A stretch of DNA of 64,000 nt from Lucinisca nassula. Lineage: Eukaryota > Mollusca > Bivalvia > Lucinida > Lucinidae. Position 1 is the stretch's first letter. Each line of letters starts with the position of its first letter. Shown here piece after piece: positions 44,699 to 55,719 of this stretch. Under the pieces are notes generated by a model. It did no database searches, was not told the DNA's origin, and saw nothing but the letters and a program-made list of their open reading frames with translations. The position numbers were made by a program, and so were the translations under genes. The DNA is taken from assembly GCA_963580285.1 (NCBI GenBank), contig OY757024.1, forward strand, positions 125,984,045 through 126,048,044. The letters are read 5' to 3'.

Positions 44699-44912
44699 GT
44701 GTTCTTGTTAACTAGAAATTGTGTTTGTAAAACACCATGCCCTCAACAAAATGCTTGTCCCTAAATGCCGAAAATTTCAAATTGCCATAACTGAAGAAAA
44801 ATTTCCATACTTTTTTCAAAAGTTGATCAGGTCATCTAATCATCATGTCCTATCAGCCTTTCAAGTTTCGTGGCAACAGATTAAACAGTTATTGAGATAT
44901 CTTGCTTACAAG

Positions 44913-45209
44913 TCGCCCCCGCCCATAGGGGCTTGAAGGAATATATGGGCTTCACGATGCTTCCACGCAGAGCTGAATCCGGCCCGCACACTAGTACTGG
45001 TAAACAGCTTAGAGGATCTAAGCCTGTCCAGGAACCGCGGTGCAATGCGGACCGTCCATGCTAATAAACCCTATTGGTTTCAATGGGCGACAGGGCTTGA
45101 GATGTCATTTCATCTCAATGTCGGGTAAAAGTCCCACAAAATTGGAAGCAACGTCTCCAAAATGACCTTTACAGTGTTGACGGGGACGTTAAACCTCAAA
45201 TCAAACAAA
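44913..45209 (+). mobile_element. S retroposon copy with 14-bp target duplication
   Basis: Full length; the perfect repeat ATCTTGCTTACAAG lies at 44899-44912 and 45210-45223. Confidence 0.93.
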
Positions 45210-45570
45210 ATCTTGCTTACAAGATGGAAATGGCGCATTGTAGAAAGGGCCTTAACTCATGAAAAAAAAATCAGATTTTTCTTTTAACTTAATCATTTCC
45301 AATAAGCTTGTCAAGTTTCAAGGCGATTTCTTTAACTGTTTTCAAGGTTCAAGTGACGAATTGTTCAAAAGTGCCATAACTCAAAAAGAAAAAAATAGAT
45401 TTTTTTCTCAAAAACTGAATCAGGTCATCTACACATCATTCCCTTTAGCTTTTCAAGTTTCAGGACAATAGCTCAAACAGTTTTCAAGTCATAAAATGCC
45501 CAGACTTTCAGGGGTCATAACTCGGGAAGACAATTTCAGATTTTGTTTTTGAAAAGTTGATCAGGTCACG

Positions 45571-45848
45571 GCTCCCGCCCATCGGGGCTTGAAGAAATAG
45601 ATGGGCTGCATGATGCTTCCACCCAGAGCTTAAACCGACCCGCACAGAGTACTGAGGATCTAAGCCTGCCCAGGCAAAGCGCTGCGAGTTGGACCGTCCA
45701 TGCAAATAAACCCTATTGGATTCATTGGGCGGGAGGGCTTGGGATGTCATTTCATCTCAATGTCGGGTAAAAGTCCCACAAAATTGGAAGTGACCTTTAC
45801 AATGTTGACGGGGACGTTAAACCTTAAATCAAACAAACAGACAAACAA
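45571..45848 (+). mobile_element. S retroposon copy
   Basis: Near full length with small internal deletions; ends in a CAAACAGACAAACAAA tail. Inserted in a tandem unit at 'gatcaggtca'. Confidence 0.85.
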
Positions 45849-46152
45849 AGGTCATCTACTTATAACTACCTATCAGTCCGTAAAACTTCAAGGCAATAAT
45901 TTAAGCAGGTTTTGAGGTATCTTGATACAAGGTTAAAATGCCGAAATTTTCAAAGGGCCATAACTCAAGAAGAGAATTTCGGATTTATTTCAAAAGTTAT
46001 CTACTCATTATCCCTTATCAGCCTGTCAGGTTTCAAGACAATGGCTCAAATAGTGTTAAGATATATTTTTCTTACACACTTAAAATGTCAAAATTTTCAA
46101 AGGGCCATAACCATGATTTTTTTTTCTTAAAAAGCTGATCAGGCTATCCACT

Positions 46153-46335
46153 GATCTTCCCCTGCATTACGAAAACACGCCTATACAAATACATTGTAAC
46201 TTTTACCGCCTAAAAATGACAATTTTCTGATGAAAAATTTTGAATAAAAATTTTTTTTTATTTCTGCTGAAAATATAGATTTTGGGTACTCGTTAGAACC
46301 GCCTTGATGCTGCGGTTCTAACGAGTACTCACAAA
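46153..46335. mobile_element. Half P-MITE with central hairpin
   Basis: Left terminus CATTACGAAAACACGCCTATA to the central palindrome TCGTTAGAACCGCC / GCGGTTCTAACGA (about 46287-46325); the right half is missing. Confidence 0.7.
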
Positions 46336-46494
46336 TTGACAAAATGACAAATTATTAAAAGGGCCATAACTCAGGAAGGATATTTCGTATTTTTTTTTTT
46401 TTTTTTTCAAAAGTTGACCAAGCAGGTCATCTTCTCATCATCCTTTATTAGCATTTAAAGTTTCAAGGCAACAGCTCAAACACTTTTAGAGATA

Positions 46495-46820
46495 CAGTCG
46501 AACTTCAATGGCTCGAACACCTGTTGACCTCGAAAATCTGTTCGAGACTGGGGTAGTTCGAGCCACTGGGGGCTACTGTCAGGAGACATAGCGAGATACT
46601 TTTAGACATCTTCAACGAAAATGTATGCTGGGTGTTCTCATTAGAATCGCCTCAGCGAGGCGATTCTAATGAGTACAACATTTGCAAGATAAAAGACTAA
46701 AATCTCCTTAATTATCCCCCACTATTTCTTATGTAGAGGATTTCGCTAGGGACTCAAGAATGGGTTCGAGGCATCCATGGTAAACGAGCCATCGGTGTTC
46801 TAGCCATCGAAGTTCTACTG
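46495..46820. mobile_element. Tc1/mariner-like MITE M2, full length
   Basis: TA | CAGTCGAACTTCAATGGCTC on the left and the inverted CAGTAGAACTTCGATGGCTA | TA on the right. A central perfect palindrome CATTAGAATCGCCTC / GAGGCGATTCTAATG lies at about 46638-46670. A related fragment is at 47195-47287 (gactcaaggacggattcga, cgagccatcgg). Confidence 0.85.
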
Positions 46821-47289
46821 TATTTGGCTTACTAACTTAAAATGCTCAAATTTACAAAGGGCCATAACTGAAAAAAAAAACGGATTTTTTTTCAAAAAGA
46901 GATCATTTCATTAACTAATCTTCCCTCATCATTTATTTCAAAAGTTAATCAGTTCATCTGCTCATCATCCTCTATCAGCAGATTAAGTTTCAAAATAACA
47001 GCTCAAATATTTTTTTTTAGATATCTTGCTTACAACATTTACCAGATTTCATTGCTTTTTTTATGCGACCAATTCTAGCTCTGAAATGTCGGTTGCAAAT
47101 AGAGCAACAGAGGCTAGAGAAAGTCAGCTCTGTTGGTGATGCCTTAGCTCTGGCTTTTGCAAGGCAAAAGAAAAAACTCTCCATAAATTATACTTATATC
47201 AAATTTGAAGGAATTTCTTCGGGACTCAAGGACGGATTCGACTCATCCATGGGAAACGAGCCATCGGGTTTCGAGCCATTGAAGTTAAA

Positions 47290-48005
47290 AGATCTTTTGC
47301 ACCAGAACTGCTTAACCAGTTGCCTTGAAACTTTGTGAGTAGCACTTGGTCATTGCGATTGTAACATTAGAAAGGACATTTTCATAGAAGCTGCTGGACC
47401 AGTGAAATGAAATTTGACATTGGATTCCCATTAAGATTGGTTGAACAAAACATGCTCAAATGGTTCAGATCTCATGACCAAGTGGATGTAATGCCTATAT
47501 GTTGAATAAACCTTGAAAATATTCTTCTTACATAATTATCTTGAAAGGTCCAGTGCATAGTTCTTATGAACTTGTTGAAATGATGATACAGGGTTGACAT
47601 TTACCTATTTTACGACACGGTCAAATTTTGATCACTTAGGCTTGAGGGTGATGAAAAAAAAATTCAGTTGCATCCCGCTAGCAATGGGAGACATTTTGTT
47701 TGAATGGTCCAAGTCAATTAATTATAAGTTTAATATGCAGCCTCCTATACCAATTGGCCTATGTATGGGAAAAGGGTAAAACCGTGCAAGTTTCCCCAAT
47801 ATGTTGCGATCTAAGATATGTCAGTAGTTAAGAGTAGGCACGCCTGGCTGTAAGCGTACATAATAATGTTAAATGAATGTTCATGTATTATTACACACCC
47901 CCCCCCCAACCCCCCCCCCCCCCCCCCCCAAACGAAGTTTGAAGGAGGTATATAGAAGTCAGTCTGGGTTGGTTGGTTGGTTGGTTGGTTGGTTTGTGTG
48001 GACAC
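47290..48005. other. Unassigned, with a C-run and GGTT microsatellite
   Basis: 47290-47880 has no recognised gene or repeat. 47889-47930 is a nearly pure C-run (about 35 of 42 bases). 47967-47995 is (GGTT)n. Confidence 0.6.
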
Positions 48006-48601
48006 CATCACGAAAACACGCCTATATAATTTTGACCCCCTCGAACCCAACTTCGGCCCCCGTCCATAGGGGCTTGAAGAACTATACATGTATGGGCTGC
48101 ATGATGCTTCTACGCAGAGCTGAATCCGGCCCGCACACTAGTACTGGTAAACCGCTTAGTGGATCTAAGCTTGTCCAGGAACCGCAGTGCGAGGCGGACC
48201 GTCCATGCTAATAAACCCTATTGGTTTCATTGGGCGACAGGGCTTGAGATGTCATTTAATTTCAATGTCGGGTAAAACCCCCACAAAATTGGTAGCAACG
48301 TCTCCAAAATGACCTTTACAGTGTTGGGTACGTTAAACCTAAAATCAAACATAATCGAACCCCACTTTTGTATTGTAAAATTTGGGTTTGTAGGGGTAAA
48401 CCTTATTTTTCTTATTTCTGCTCTAAAATAAAGATTGTGGGTACTCGTTAGAACCGCCACAATAAGGCGGTTCTAACGAGTACACACAATCTATATTTTG
48501 AGCAGAAATAAGAACAATATCACAATTTTTCATCTTAAAATTTTCATTTTTTGGGCGATAAAGGTTACAATGTATTTGTATAGGCGTGTTTGCGTAATGA
48601 G
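48006..48601. mobile_element. Full P-MITE containing an S insertion
   Basis: Left CATCACGAAAACACGCCTATA; right inverted TATAGGCGTGTTTGCGTAATG. The central palindrome is at about 48437-48483 (GTACTCGTTAGAACCGCC / GGCGGTTCTAACGAGTAC). The interior is otherwise symmetrical, so the whole is a foldback. The S copy (48054-48354) has a 13-bp duplication with one mismatch, TCGAACCC(A/C)ACTT, inside the MITE. Confidence 0.82.
48054..48354 (+). mobile_element. S retroposon copy inside P-MITE
   Basis: Full length; target repeat TCGAACCCAACTT (48041-48053) and TCGAACCCCACTT (48355-48367). It dates S activity after this P-MITE inserted. Confidence 0.88.
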
Positions 48602-48944
48602 TCTGTATTTGTTGGTTGGTTTGTTTGTGTGGACACATTCTTTCTTGTTGTGCGAACTAATTCCGCATTTCTTTTAAGGTTACAGTCTGTAAACATTTCG
48701 TTTCCTGCTAACTCCTACAGTTGAATTCAAAGCAAGGCAATTCTAAGCAAAAGGCTGTGGAGTGGCGCATATTTCATGGTTAACGTCCGCCAAATACAAA
48801 CACTAACAGGTTATGCTCCTTTGCAAATAGTATTATTATAATTTAGTATTATTTCCAGCTATTTTCTCGTCGCAGTATAGGTTAGACCTAATTAAGGTAA
48901 ATCTTAGAAAATAGTTCCACCATGATTATAGAAGGTTATGTGGT

Positions 48945-49100
48945 GAAGTGGTTAAGTTACATGGGTCGTGAGTTCGATTTGGGTCTTCTCCAGACTTTCG
49001 GATGAGTCTGTAAACAGAGGTCCCGTCTCCATATGACCTGTGTTATTGGTGGGTGGTAAAACGCACACAGACTGGGTCGTAAAACGCACACACGCACGCA
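48945..49100 (+). mobile_element. Degenerate SINE family B and CA/CG microsatellite
   Basis: Head gtggtgaagtggttaagtta, B-box gagttcgatttgg (shortened), family middle ctccagactttcggatgagtc and ggtcccgtctcc, then CACACGCACGCACGC repeats (49080-49115). 48602-48944 to the left holds nothing recognised. Confidence 0.7.
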
Positions 49101-49239
49101 CGCACACGCACACATCATGATGTGGAGCAGCGCATATTATTTTGCGGGCACACGCTTCCAAATATAAGCAGAACCAGTGCTTCAGCTGAAGTGCACGACC
49201 CGCCGGATACTTTTAGCTTTATGAGTGTTACCATACATG

Positions 49240-50275
49240 TGTCAGGCGGCCATTTTGGTCATGTGACCTGGACCTATAACGGTTCCCCCAATAAATGCGC
49301 CTTATCGTAAGGAGCAAAAATATATCTTATACTTTAGTACTGTATTCAGAATCGTTTGCAGGATAAAATGCATTCTCACTTTTCCAATACAAAAGCATAT
49401 GTGTCAAAGTTTGACATAGGCACAAAGAAGGTCAAGGTCAACCCAGGGTCACCATTTTAGCAATTTATGATGGGCCTACGTCCCAGATGCTATTTATCAA
49501 GTTTCGTGGAAATCTGCCCAGTGGTTCTGGAGAAGACCATTTTTGAAGGGTTTTTACCATATATGGCTTGGCGGCCATTTTGGTCATGTGACCTGAACCC
49601 CATGAGCAAATTTTGGTTTCCCCAATACCATAGAGGCTCCATATGAAATTTGACTTCAATCGGCCCAACGGTTTCCGAGGAGAAGCAGTTCGAAAATTTT
49701 CACATTTTTCGCCTCGGCGAGGCTATACTAAATGGAATGTAATATTTCGCAAGTTCATTGGTTAGATCTCATTGATAGCTATCAGTATGCCAAAAATTGT
49801 TTAAATATTCCAAGCGGTTAAGTCACTATCACCAATTTCACAAACGGGTTACGGACGGACAGACAGACAGACCATATGGCTTGGCGGCCATTTTGGTCAA
49901 GTGACCTGGACCCCATGAGCAAATTTTGGTTTCCCCCATCCTGTAGAGGCTCCATATGAAATTTGACTTCAATCGGCCCAACGGTTTCCGAGGAGAAGCA
50001 GTTCGAAAATTTTCACATTTTTCGCCTCGGCGAGGCTACACTAAATGGAATATAATATTTCACAAGTTCACTGGTTAGATCTTATTGATATCTATCAGTA
50101 TGGCAAAAATTGTTTAAATATTCCAAGCGGTTAAGTAACTATCACCAATTTTCACAAACGGGTTACGGACGGACAGACAGACTGACAGAATGACCGAATG
50201 ACAGAATGACACGGTGATTTTAGGGCACTCTTAGAAAATCAACCGACTTCAGTCGGTCGCTTTTTCTGCGGGTCG
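49240..50275. mobile_element. Tandem-repeat element H7, 312-bp units
   Basis: Two full units with the landmark tggcttggcggccattttgg at 49565 and 49877, each with tgacttcaatcggcccaacgg, ttttcgcctcggcgaggct and acgggttacggacggacagac, plus a partial first unit near 49245. It ends with an AGAC/GAATGAC microsatellite and the hairpin ACCGACTTCAGTCGGT then CGCTTTTTCT. No coding. Confidence 0.72.
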
Positions 50276-50436
50276 TACAATTATACCTTTTTAAGAATTT
50301 CTATGAACGTTTTGTCCCTACAGTAATGATCTGAACAAGCTGGAACTTGTTTTGTACTTAGACCATGGCCTCTGTTTCGAGGATTGCAATCCATATTTCT
50401 TATGTGCTATATATTTTGCTTGCGGAGCTCCTGTTC

Positions 50437-50766
50437 CTTGTTTGTTTGAAATGGAATTTAACGGCCCAGTCAACACTATTTTAGGTCATTTTCAGCCTGT
50501 CGGTTTACCTATCCACACTATTCCTTGGCAGGCTTATACAGTACAGTGCATATTCTTTCGCCAGAAGCTGACAACTGCCCTTCCTGAATCAGCGGCAGGG
50601 AGAGAATGACCGTAGAAAATATTTCATGATCAATCTCCACGAAAGAATGTTGCAGACTCCGGCAGGTATCGAATCCGCATCCTCCTTATCACCAGTCAGA
50701 CGCGCATCCGACTGAGTAAATTGGGACATTACAAGGACCTGTTTATGTGCTGACTGAGCCACCCAC
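50437..50766 (-). mobile_element. tRNA-derived SINE family E, copy 1
   Basis: On the minus strand the head is GGTGGCTCAGTCAGCACA (A-box), with a middle shared with 57600-57968 (gatcaatctccacgaa-gaatgttgc, ccggcaggtatc) and the tail gggccgttaaattccatttcaaacaaacaa. No clean target repeat found. Confidence 0.7.
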
Positions 50767-51062
50767 TATCATTCGGCAATATATGAGCCCCGCCAAGCGA
50801 ATTTGGGTCTTCGAGCATTCCGTAATGACAAACTTTAACTGTGCATGCTCAGCCATTCAGAGGGGCCAGGGATATGGCTTTCTGTCTGAAGGTTCCTCTT
50901 GATTCAATGCTTGTATGAGCGAGCAGCGAAGGTTCTGGCGAGACTGCGCGGATGCGCAGGCTCGCCTGAACCTTCGCTGCTCGCATAGGCGATAAGTACC
51001 AAAATCGCTTGACGCGGCCCACATGGTGTCTTTCATTATTGAGCATACCCCCGTATGACGTC
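50767..51062. other. Palindrome-bearing unassigned segment
   Basis: A near-perfect inverted repeat at about 50918-50988 (GCGAGCAGCGAAGGTTC... 24-bp arms, one mismatch) resembles foldback MITEs. 51024-51062 is the left part of a local duplication (see 51715-51825). Confidence 0.6.
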
Positions 51063-51295
51063 TTTTTTTTTTTTTTTTTGGTTTGGTTTTACGGCCCTTT
51101 CAAGATTATTTCACTCATATCGAGCCGATCGTTAATCAGAGGTGGGCGAAAACCGGAGTATCCGGAGAAAAACCACCTGACCTTCCGTTGCAGAACTTGG
51201 CGTCTCACATGTGACCCGAGCGAAGCTCGAACCACAGTGGTGAGCGACCTAATGATCATGAGTCAGCGCTCTTAACCACTAGGCCACGGAGGTCC
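51063..51295 (-). mobile_element. tRNA-derived SINE family A, copy 2
   Basis: Same family as 5296-5522. Flanks gtatgacgt and gtataacgt (about 51053 and 51299) are a diverged target repeat. The paralogous segment 51742-51765 carries the uninterrupted site atatgacgtcaataactcc. Confidence 0.88.
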
Positions 51296-51380
51296 GTGTA
51301 TAACGTAAATAACTCCTTTTATAATGTAATAGGAGATAAAGTGTCTTTTGAATTATCGGCACGATCTTACAATAATTTCC

Positions 51381-51679
51381 GCCCCCGCCCATAGGGGCTT
51401 GAAGAAATATATGGGCTGCACGATGCTTCAACGCAGAGCTGAATCCGGCCCGCACACTGGTACTGGTAAACGCTTAGAGGATCTATGTCTGTCCAGGAAC
51501 CGCGGTGCGAGGCGGACCGTCCATGCTAATAAACCCTATTGGTTTCATTTGGCGACAGGGCTTGAGATGTTATTTCATCTCAATGTCGGGTAAAAGTCCC
51601 ACAAAATTGGAAGCAACGTCTCCAAAATGACCTTTACAGTGTTGACGGGGACGTTAAACCTCAAATCAAACAAACAAAA
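51381..51679 (+). mobile_element. S retroposon copy
   Basis: Full length with (CAAA)n tail; inserted next to the local duplication, after aataatttcc. Confidence 0.88.
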
Positions 51680-51908
51680 TGTGATGACAGCCACCCACTA
51701 TCGTTCGGCAATACATGGTGTCTTTCATTATTGAGCATACCCCCATATGACGTCAATAACTCCTTTAATAATGTAATAGGAGATAAAGTGTCTTTTGAGT
51801 TATCGGTACGATCTTACAATAATTTCAGTAGAGAAAGCTTCACCGAACGTTGAAAGAAACGCCCGTTGTTTACAATCTACTCAACTATACAATAAATTAT
51901 TGATGTAT

Positions 51909-52139
51909 GGATTCACCCATTCAGTACCAGAAACCCCTAAACGGGTACCCTGGCAAACAGTGCATGCCCAGATCAGACGCCGCAGAACGCGGCGTCTGAC
52001 CAGGGCCTACACTGTTTGCAAAACGTTCAGCCATTTTTCGAATAAATTGTGAAGAAAACACAACCTGACACCCCTAAATTTTGAAATGGACTACTGCTAT
52101 ATACAAGGAGGAAGATTCCATTTGGTGCAAAAAGGGTTA
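51909..52139. mobile_element. TTAA-type MITE, second copy
   Basis: The same family as 33477-33705 in inverse orientation: CCCATTCAGTACCAGAAACC on the left, AAATGG...CAAAAAGGGTTAA on the right, with the GATCAGACGCCGC / GCGGCGTCTGACC hairpin at about 51970-52000. The left TTAA is mutated. Confidence 0.7.
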
Positions 52140-52362
52140 ACTAATGAAATGTTGACATCCTAGACTCTCTATTCCATCTGCTTCCCGCTAGATGTTTGTT
52201 CTCTGAAAAGGAAAAATCCAATAATTGCATCTGACCCCGTGACTTTATTCAAGGCTGTAAACAGGGTTTGACTTGCATTGGGACATTAATTGTCAAACAA
52301 GGTGGTCCCCGATCAGACGGTGTAGAACGCGCCATCTAATCAGGGTGCATATTATTCGCTAA

Positions 52363-55230
52363 ACAAGAAGGCCCAGAGGGGCCTGTTCGCTCACCTGTGT
52401 GTCACTGTCTCAAGTACATTCTATTTTTAGCTATGGTGGCCATCTTGTTCATCAGCAGAGTGATTTTAGCTTATTTGGTAGGGAGTAACCTAGGCAACAT
52501 TCCTGTGAAGTTTGAATCAACTTGGCCTTATGGTTCAGGAGGGGTTCACGTTTGAATCAAATTTACAATATTTTTCTTTTTTTAGCTCCGTTGGCCATTT
52601 TTTCATCGGAGCAGGATCGTTTTAGCCTTTTTGGTAGAGGGTCATCTAAGCAACTTTACTTCGAAGTTTGAATGAAATTGGCCCAAGGGTACAGGAGGAA
52701 TTTTCGTTTGAAGATTGTTTTTTATTTTTAGCTCTGGCGGCCATCTTGTTCATTGGAGTGGAATGAGTTTTAACTATTTTGGTAGGGAGTCACCTAGGCA
52801 ACATTCCTGTGAAGTTTTAAATCCAATTGGCCCAAAGGTTAAGAAAGAGTTCGCATTTGAAGCAAATTTACAATGTTTTTCTATTTATAGCTCTTGTGAC
52901 CATTTGTTAATTGTTATGCTATTTTCCTAGAGGGTCATCTACACAACAATGAAGTTTAGAAGCCTTCATGGTGAAGTGGCCATGCTACTTCTACTTGCCT
53001 TGTAAACCAGGGGTAGCAAGATCGATCCCAGGCTTCTCCAGATTTTCAGATTAGTCTTTAAACAGAGGTCCCATCACTGTATGGCCTTAGCTGTTGGTGA
53101 GACTTAAACTCAAACACTCACTCCTATGAAGGAACCTATATGCCAAATATGAAGTCTGTATCTGAAATGTTTCAAAAGTTATGAAAAAGGAGGTCAAAGG
53201 TCAAAGTCGTGGGTCAAAAGAATTGAATGGTTAAGAAAAGCTTGTCACAAGGAACATACATGCCAAATATGATGGCTCTATCTCATATGGTTCAAAAGTT
53301 ATGATAAAGTAGGTCACAGGTCAAGGTCACAGGTCAAATCTTTATAGGAGTGGAAAACCCTTGTCACAAGGAACCTACATAACAAACATGAAGGCTTTAT
53401 CTCAAACGGTTCAAAAGGTATGACAAAATAAGCTACTGATCTACTTTTTGATTTGACATGACCCATATTCGAACTTAACTGAGATATTGTCCAGATGATC
53501 ATTCTGAGCAAGTTTTATGTTGGTTTGACTAAAAACTGTGGCCTCTTAGAGTGTTCAAAACGTTTTTCTATGATTTGACCTGCTGACCTCCTTTTTGACC
53601 CGCCATGACCCATATTCGAACTTGACCCAGATATTGTCAAGATGATCATTCTGAGCAAGTTTGATGATGATCGGACCAAAACTGTGGCCTCTAGTGTGCC
53701 CACAAAGTTTTTCAACAATCTGACCTACTGACCTACTTACTGACCAGATATGACCCATATTCGAAATTAACTGAGATATTGTCAAATGATCATTTTGAGC
53801 AAGTTTGAAGATGATCGGACCAAAACGGTGGCCTCTAGTGTGTTCAGAGGGTTTTTCTATGATTTTACCTTGTACCGACATGACCCATATTCGAACTTTA
53901 CTCAGATATTGTCAAGATGATCATTCTGGGTAAGTTTGATGATGATTGGACCAAAACTGTGGCCTCTAGTGTATTCACAATGTTTTTCTATGATTTGACC
54001 TACCAACCTACATTGTGACCCGACATGACCCATATTCTAACGTGACCAAGATATTATCAAGATGCTCATTCTGAGCAAGTTTGATGATGATTGGACCAAA
54101 CCTATGGCCTATAGTGTGTTCAGAAGGTTTTTCTATGATTTGACCTATTGACCTACTTTTTGACCCGACAACACCCATATTCGAAGTTGACGGAGATATT
54201 GAGATATTGTCAAGATGATCATTCTGGGCAAGTTTGATGATGATCGGACCAAAACCGTGGCCTCTAGTGTGTTCACAAGGTTTTTCTCTGATTTGACATA
54301 CTGACCTACTTTTTGACCCGACATGACTCATATTCAAACTTGACCGAGATATTGTCAAGATAATCATTCTGAGCAAGTTTGATGATTATCGGATCAAAAC
54401 TGTGGCCTCTAGTGTATTCACAAGGTTTTTCTATGATTTGACCTACTGACCTACTTTGTGGCCCGACATGTCCCATATTCGAACTTGCCCCAGATATTGT
54501 CAAGTCGATCATTCTGAGCAAGATTGATGACGATCGGACCAAAACTGTGGCCCCTAGAGTGTTCACAAGGTTTTTCTATGATTTGACCTACTGACCTACT
54601 TTTTGACCCGGCATAACCCATATTCAAACTTGACCGAGTTATTGTCAAGATGATCATTCTGAGCAAGTTTGATGGCGATTGGCCCAAAACTTTGGCCTCT
54701 AGAGTGTTCACAAGGTTTTTCTTTGATTTGACCTACTGACCTACTTTTTGACCTGCCATGACCCATATTCGAACTTGACCGAGATATTGTCAAGATGATC
54801 ATTCTGGGCAAGTTTGATGATGATCGGACCTAAACTGTGGCCTCTAGTGGGTTCACAACGTTTTATCTATGATTTGACCTACTGACCTACATTTTGACCT
54901 GGCATGACCCATATTCGAACGTAACCAAGATATTATCAAGATGATTATTCTGAGCAAGATTGATGATGATTGGACATAAATTGTGGCCTCTAGTGTGTTC
55001 AGAATGTTTTTCTATGATTTGACCTACTGACCTACATTTTGACCCGACAACAATCATATTCGAACTTGACTGAGATATTGTCAAGATAATTATTCTGGGC
55101 AAGTTTGATGATGATCGGACCAGCACTGTGGCTTCCAGTGTCTTCACAAGGTTTTTCCCGATTTGACCTACTGACCTATCTTTTGACCCGTCATGACTCA
55201 TATTCGAACTTGACCGAGATATTTTGTGGT
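52363..55230 (-). mobile_element. Pearl-like element H8, three kinds of tandem unit
   Basis: On the minus strand the element ends at 52363 with CAGGTGAGCGAACAGG, the hairpin AGGCCCCTCTGGGCCT and TCTTGTT, the same 3' end as H1-H5. Going rightwards on plus: ~150-bp units (ggccatcttgttcat at 52437, 52587, 52737, 52886), ~120-bp units (caaggaacatacatgccaaatatga, 53125-53430), then about twelve 145-bp units (gatttgacctactgacctac, 53440-55225). A SINE B sits at 52955-53125. Frames on the minus strand at 53314-55303 repeat with the 145-bp units and shift each time, because 145 is not a multiple of 3; they are not genes. Confidence 0.75.
52955..53125 (+). mobile_element. tRNA-derived SINE family B in H8
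   Basis: Head gaagccttcatggtgaagtgg, B-box GATCGATCCC, middle agattttcagattagtc and tail gtgagacttaaactcaaacac. Target repeat unclear (atgaag on both sides). Confidence 0.82.
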
Positions 55231-55404
55231 GGTACAAATTGTGTGCAAATTTAGTTAAAATCAAATCATAAATGAAACAGCTATCGTGCAGACAAGACCA
55301 CAATAGGCAATTTTTGCCCTTTCAGATGCCGTAAATCCGAAACACATGATGGGATACGGCTGGTTCAAAAAGGAACCAAGATCTCATGGTGGTACAAGTT
55401 GTGT

Positions 55405-55706
55405 TATTTTGTTTGATTTGAGGTTTAACGTCCCCGTCAACACTGTAAAGGTCATTTTGGAGACGTTGCTTCCAATTTTGTGGGACTTTTACCCGACATT
55501 GAGATGAAATGACATCTCAAGCCGTGTCGCCCAATGAAACCAATAGGGTTTATATATAAGCATGGACGGTCCGCCCCGCACCGCGGTTCCTGGACAGGTT
55601 TAGATCACCAAACGGTTTACCAGTACTAGTGTGCGGGCCGGATTCAGCTCTGCGTAGAAGCATCATGCAGCCCATATATTTCTTCAAGCCCCTATAGGCG
55701 GGGGCC
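55405..55706 (-). mobile_element. S retroposon copy with 13-bp target duplication
   Basis: Full length; perfect repeat GTACAAGTTGTGT at 55392-55404 and 55707-55719. Confidence 0.93.
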
Positions 55707-55719
55707 GTACAAGTTGTGT

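Larger units (their letters stand above)
44700..47048. repeat. Degenerate tandem element (H-type), broken by later insertions
   Basis: Units of about 130-150 bp with tttcaaagggccataactcaagaag, aaagttgatcaggtcatct-ctcatcatc and tttcaaggcaa-agctcaaacag recur at 44720-44912, 45215-45570, 45850-46150, 46340-46494 and 46840-47045. Interruptions are two S copies, a half P-MITE (46153-46335) and M2 (46495-46820). Confidence 0.7.

Noticed and set aside
47063..47338. 91-codon plus-strand frame
   Set aside because: Its C-terminal half is encoded by a mariner-like MITE fragment (compare 46495-46820) and the rest has no family features.
47873..48211. Proline-rich plus-strand frame
   Set aside because: Translates a C-run, a GGTT microsatellite and an S copy.
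53314..55303. Family of small repetitive proteins on minus
   Set aside because: Frames follow the 145-bp units of H8 and shift at each unit; no start or conservation at the codon level.
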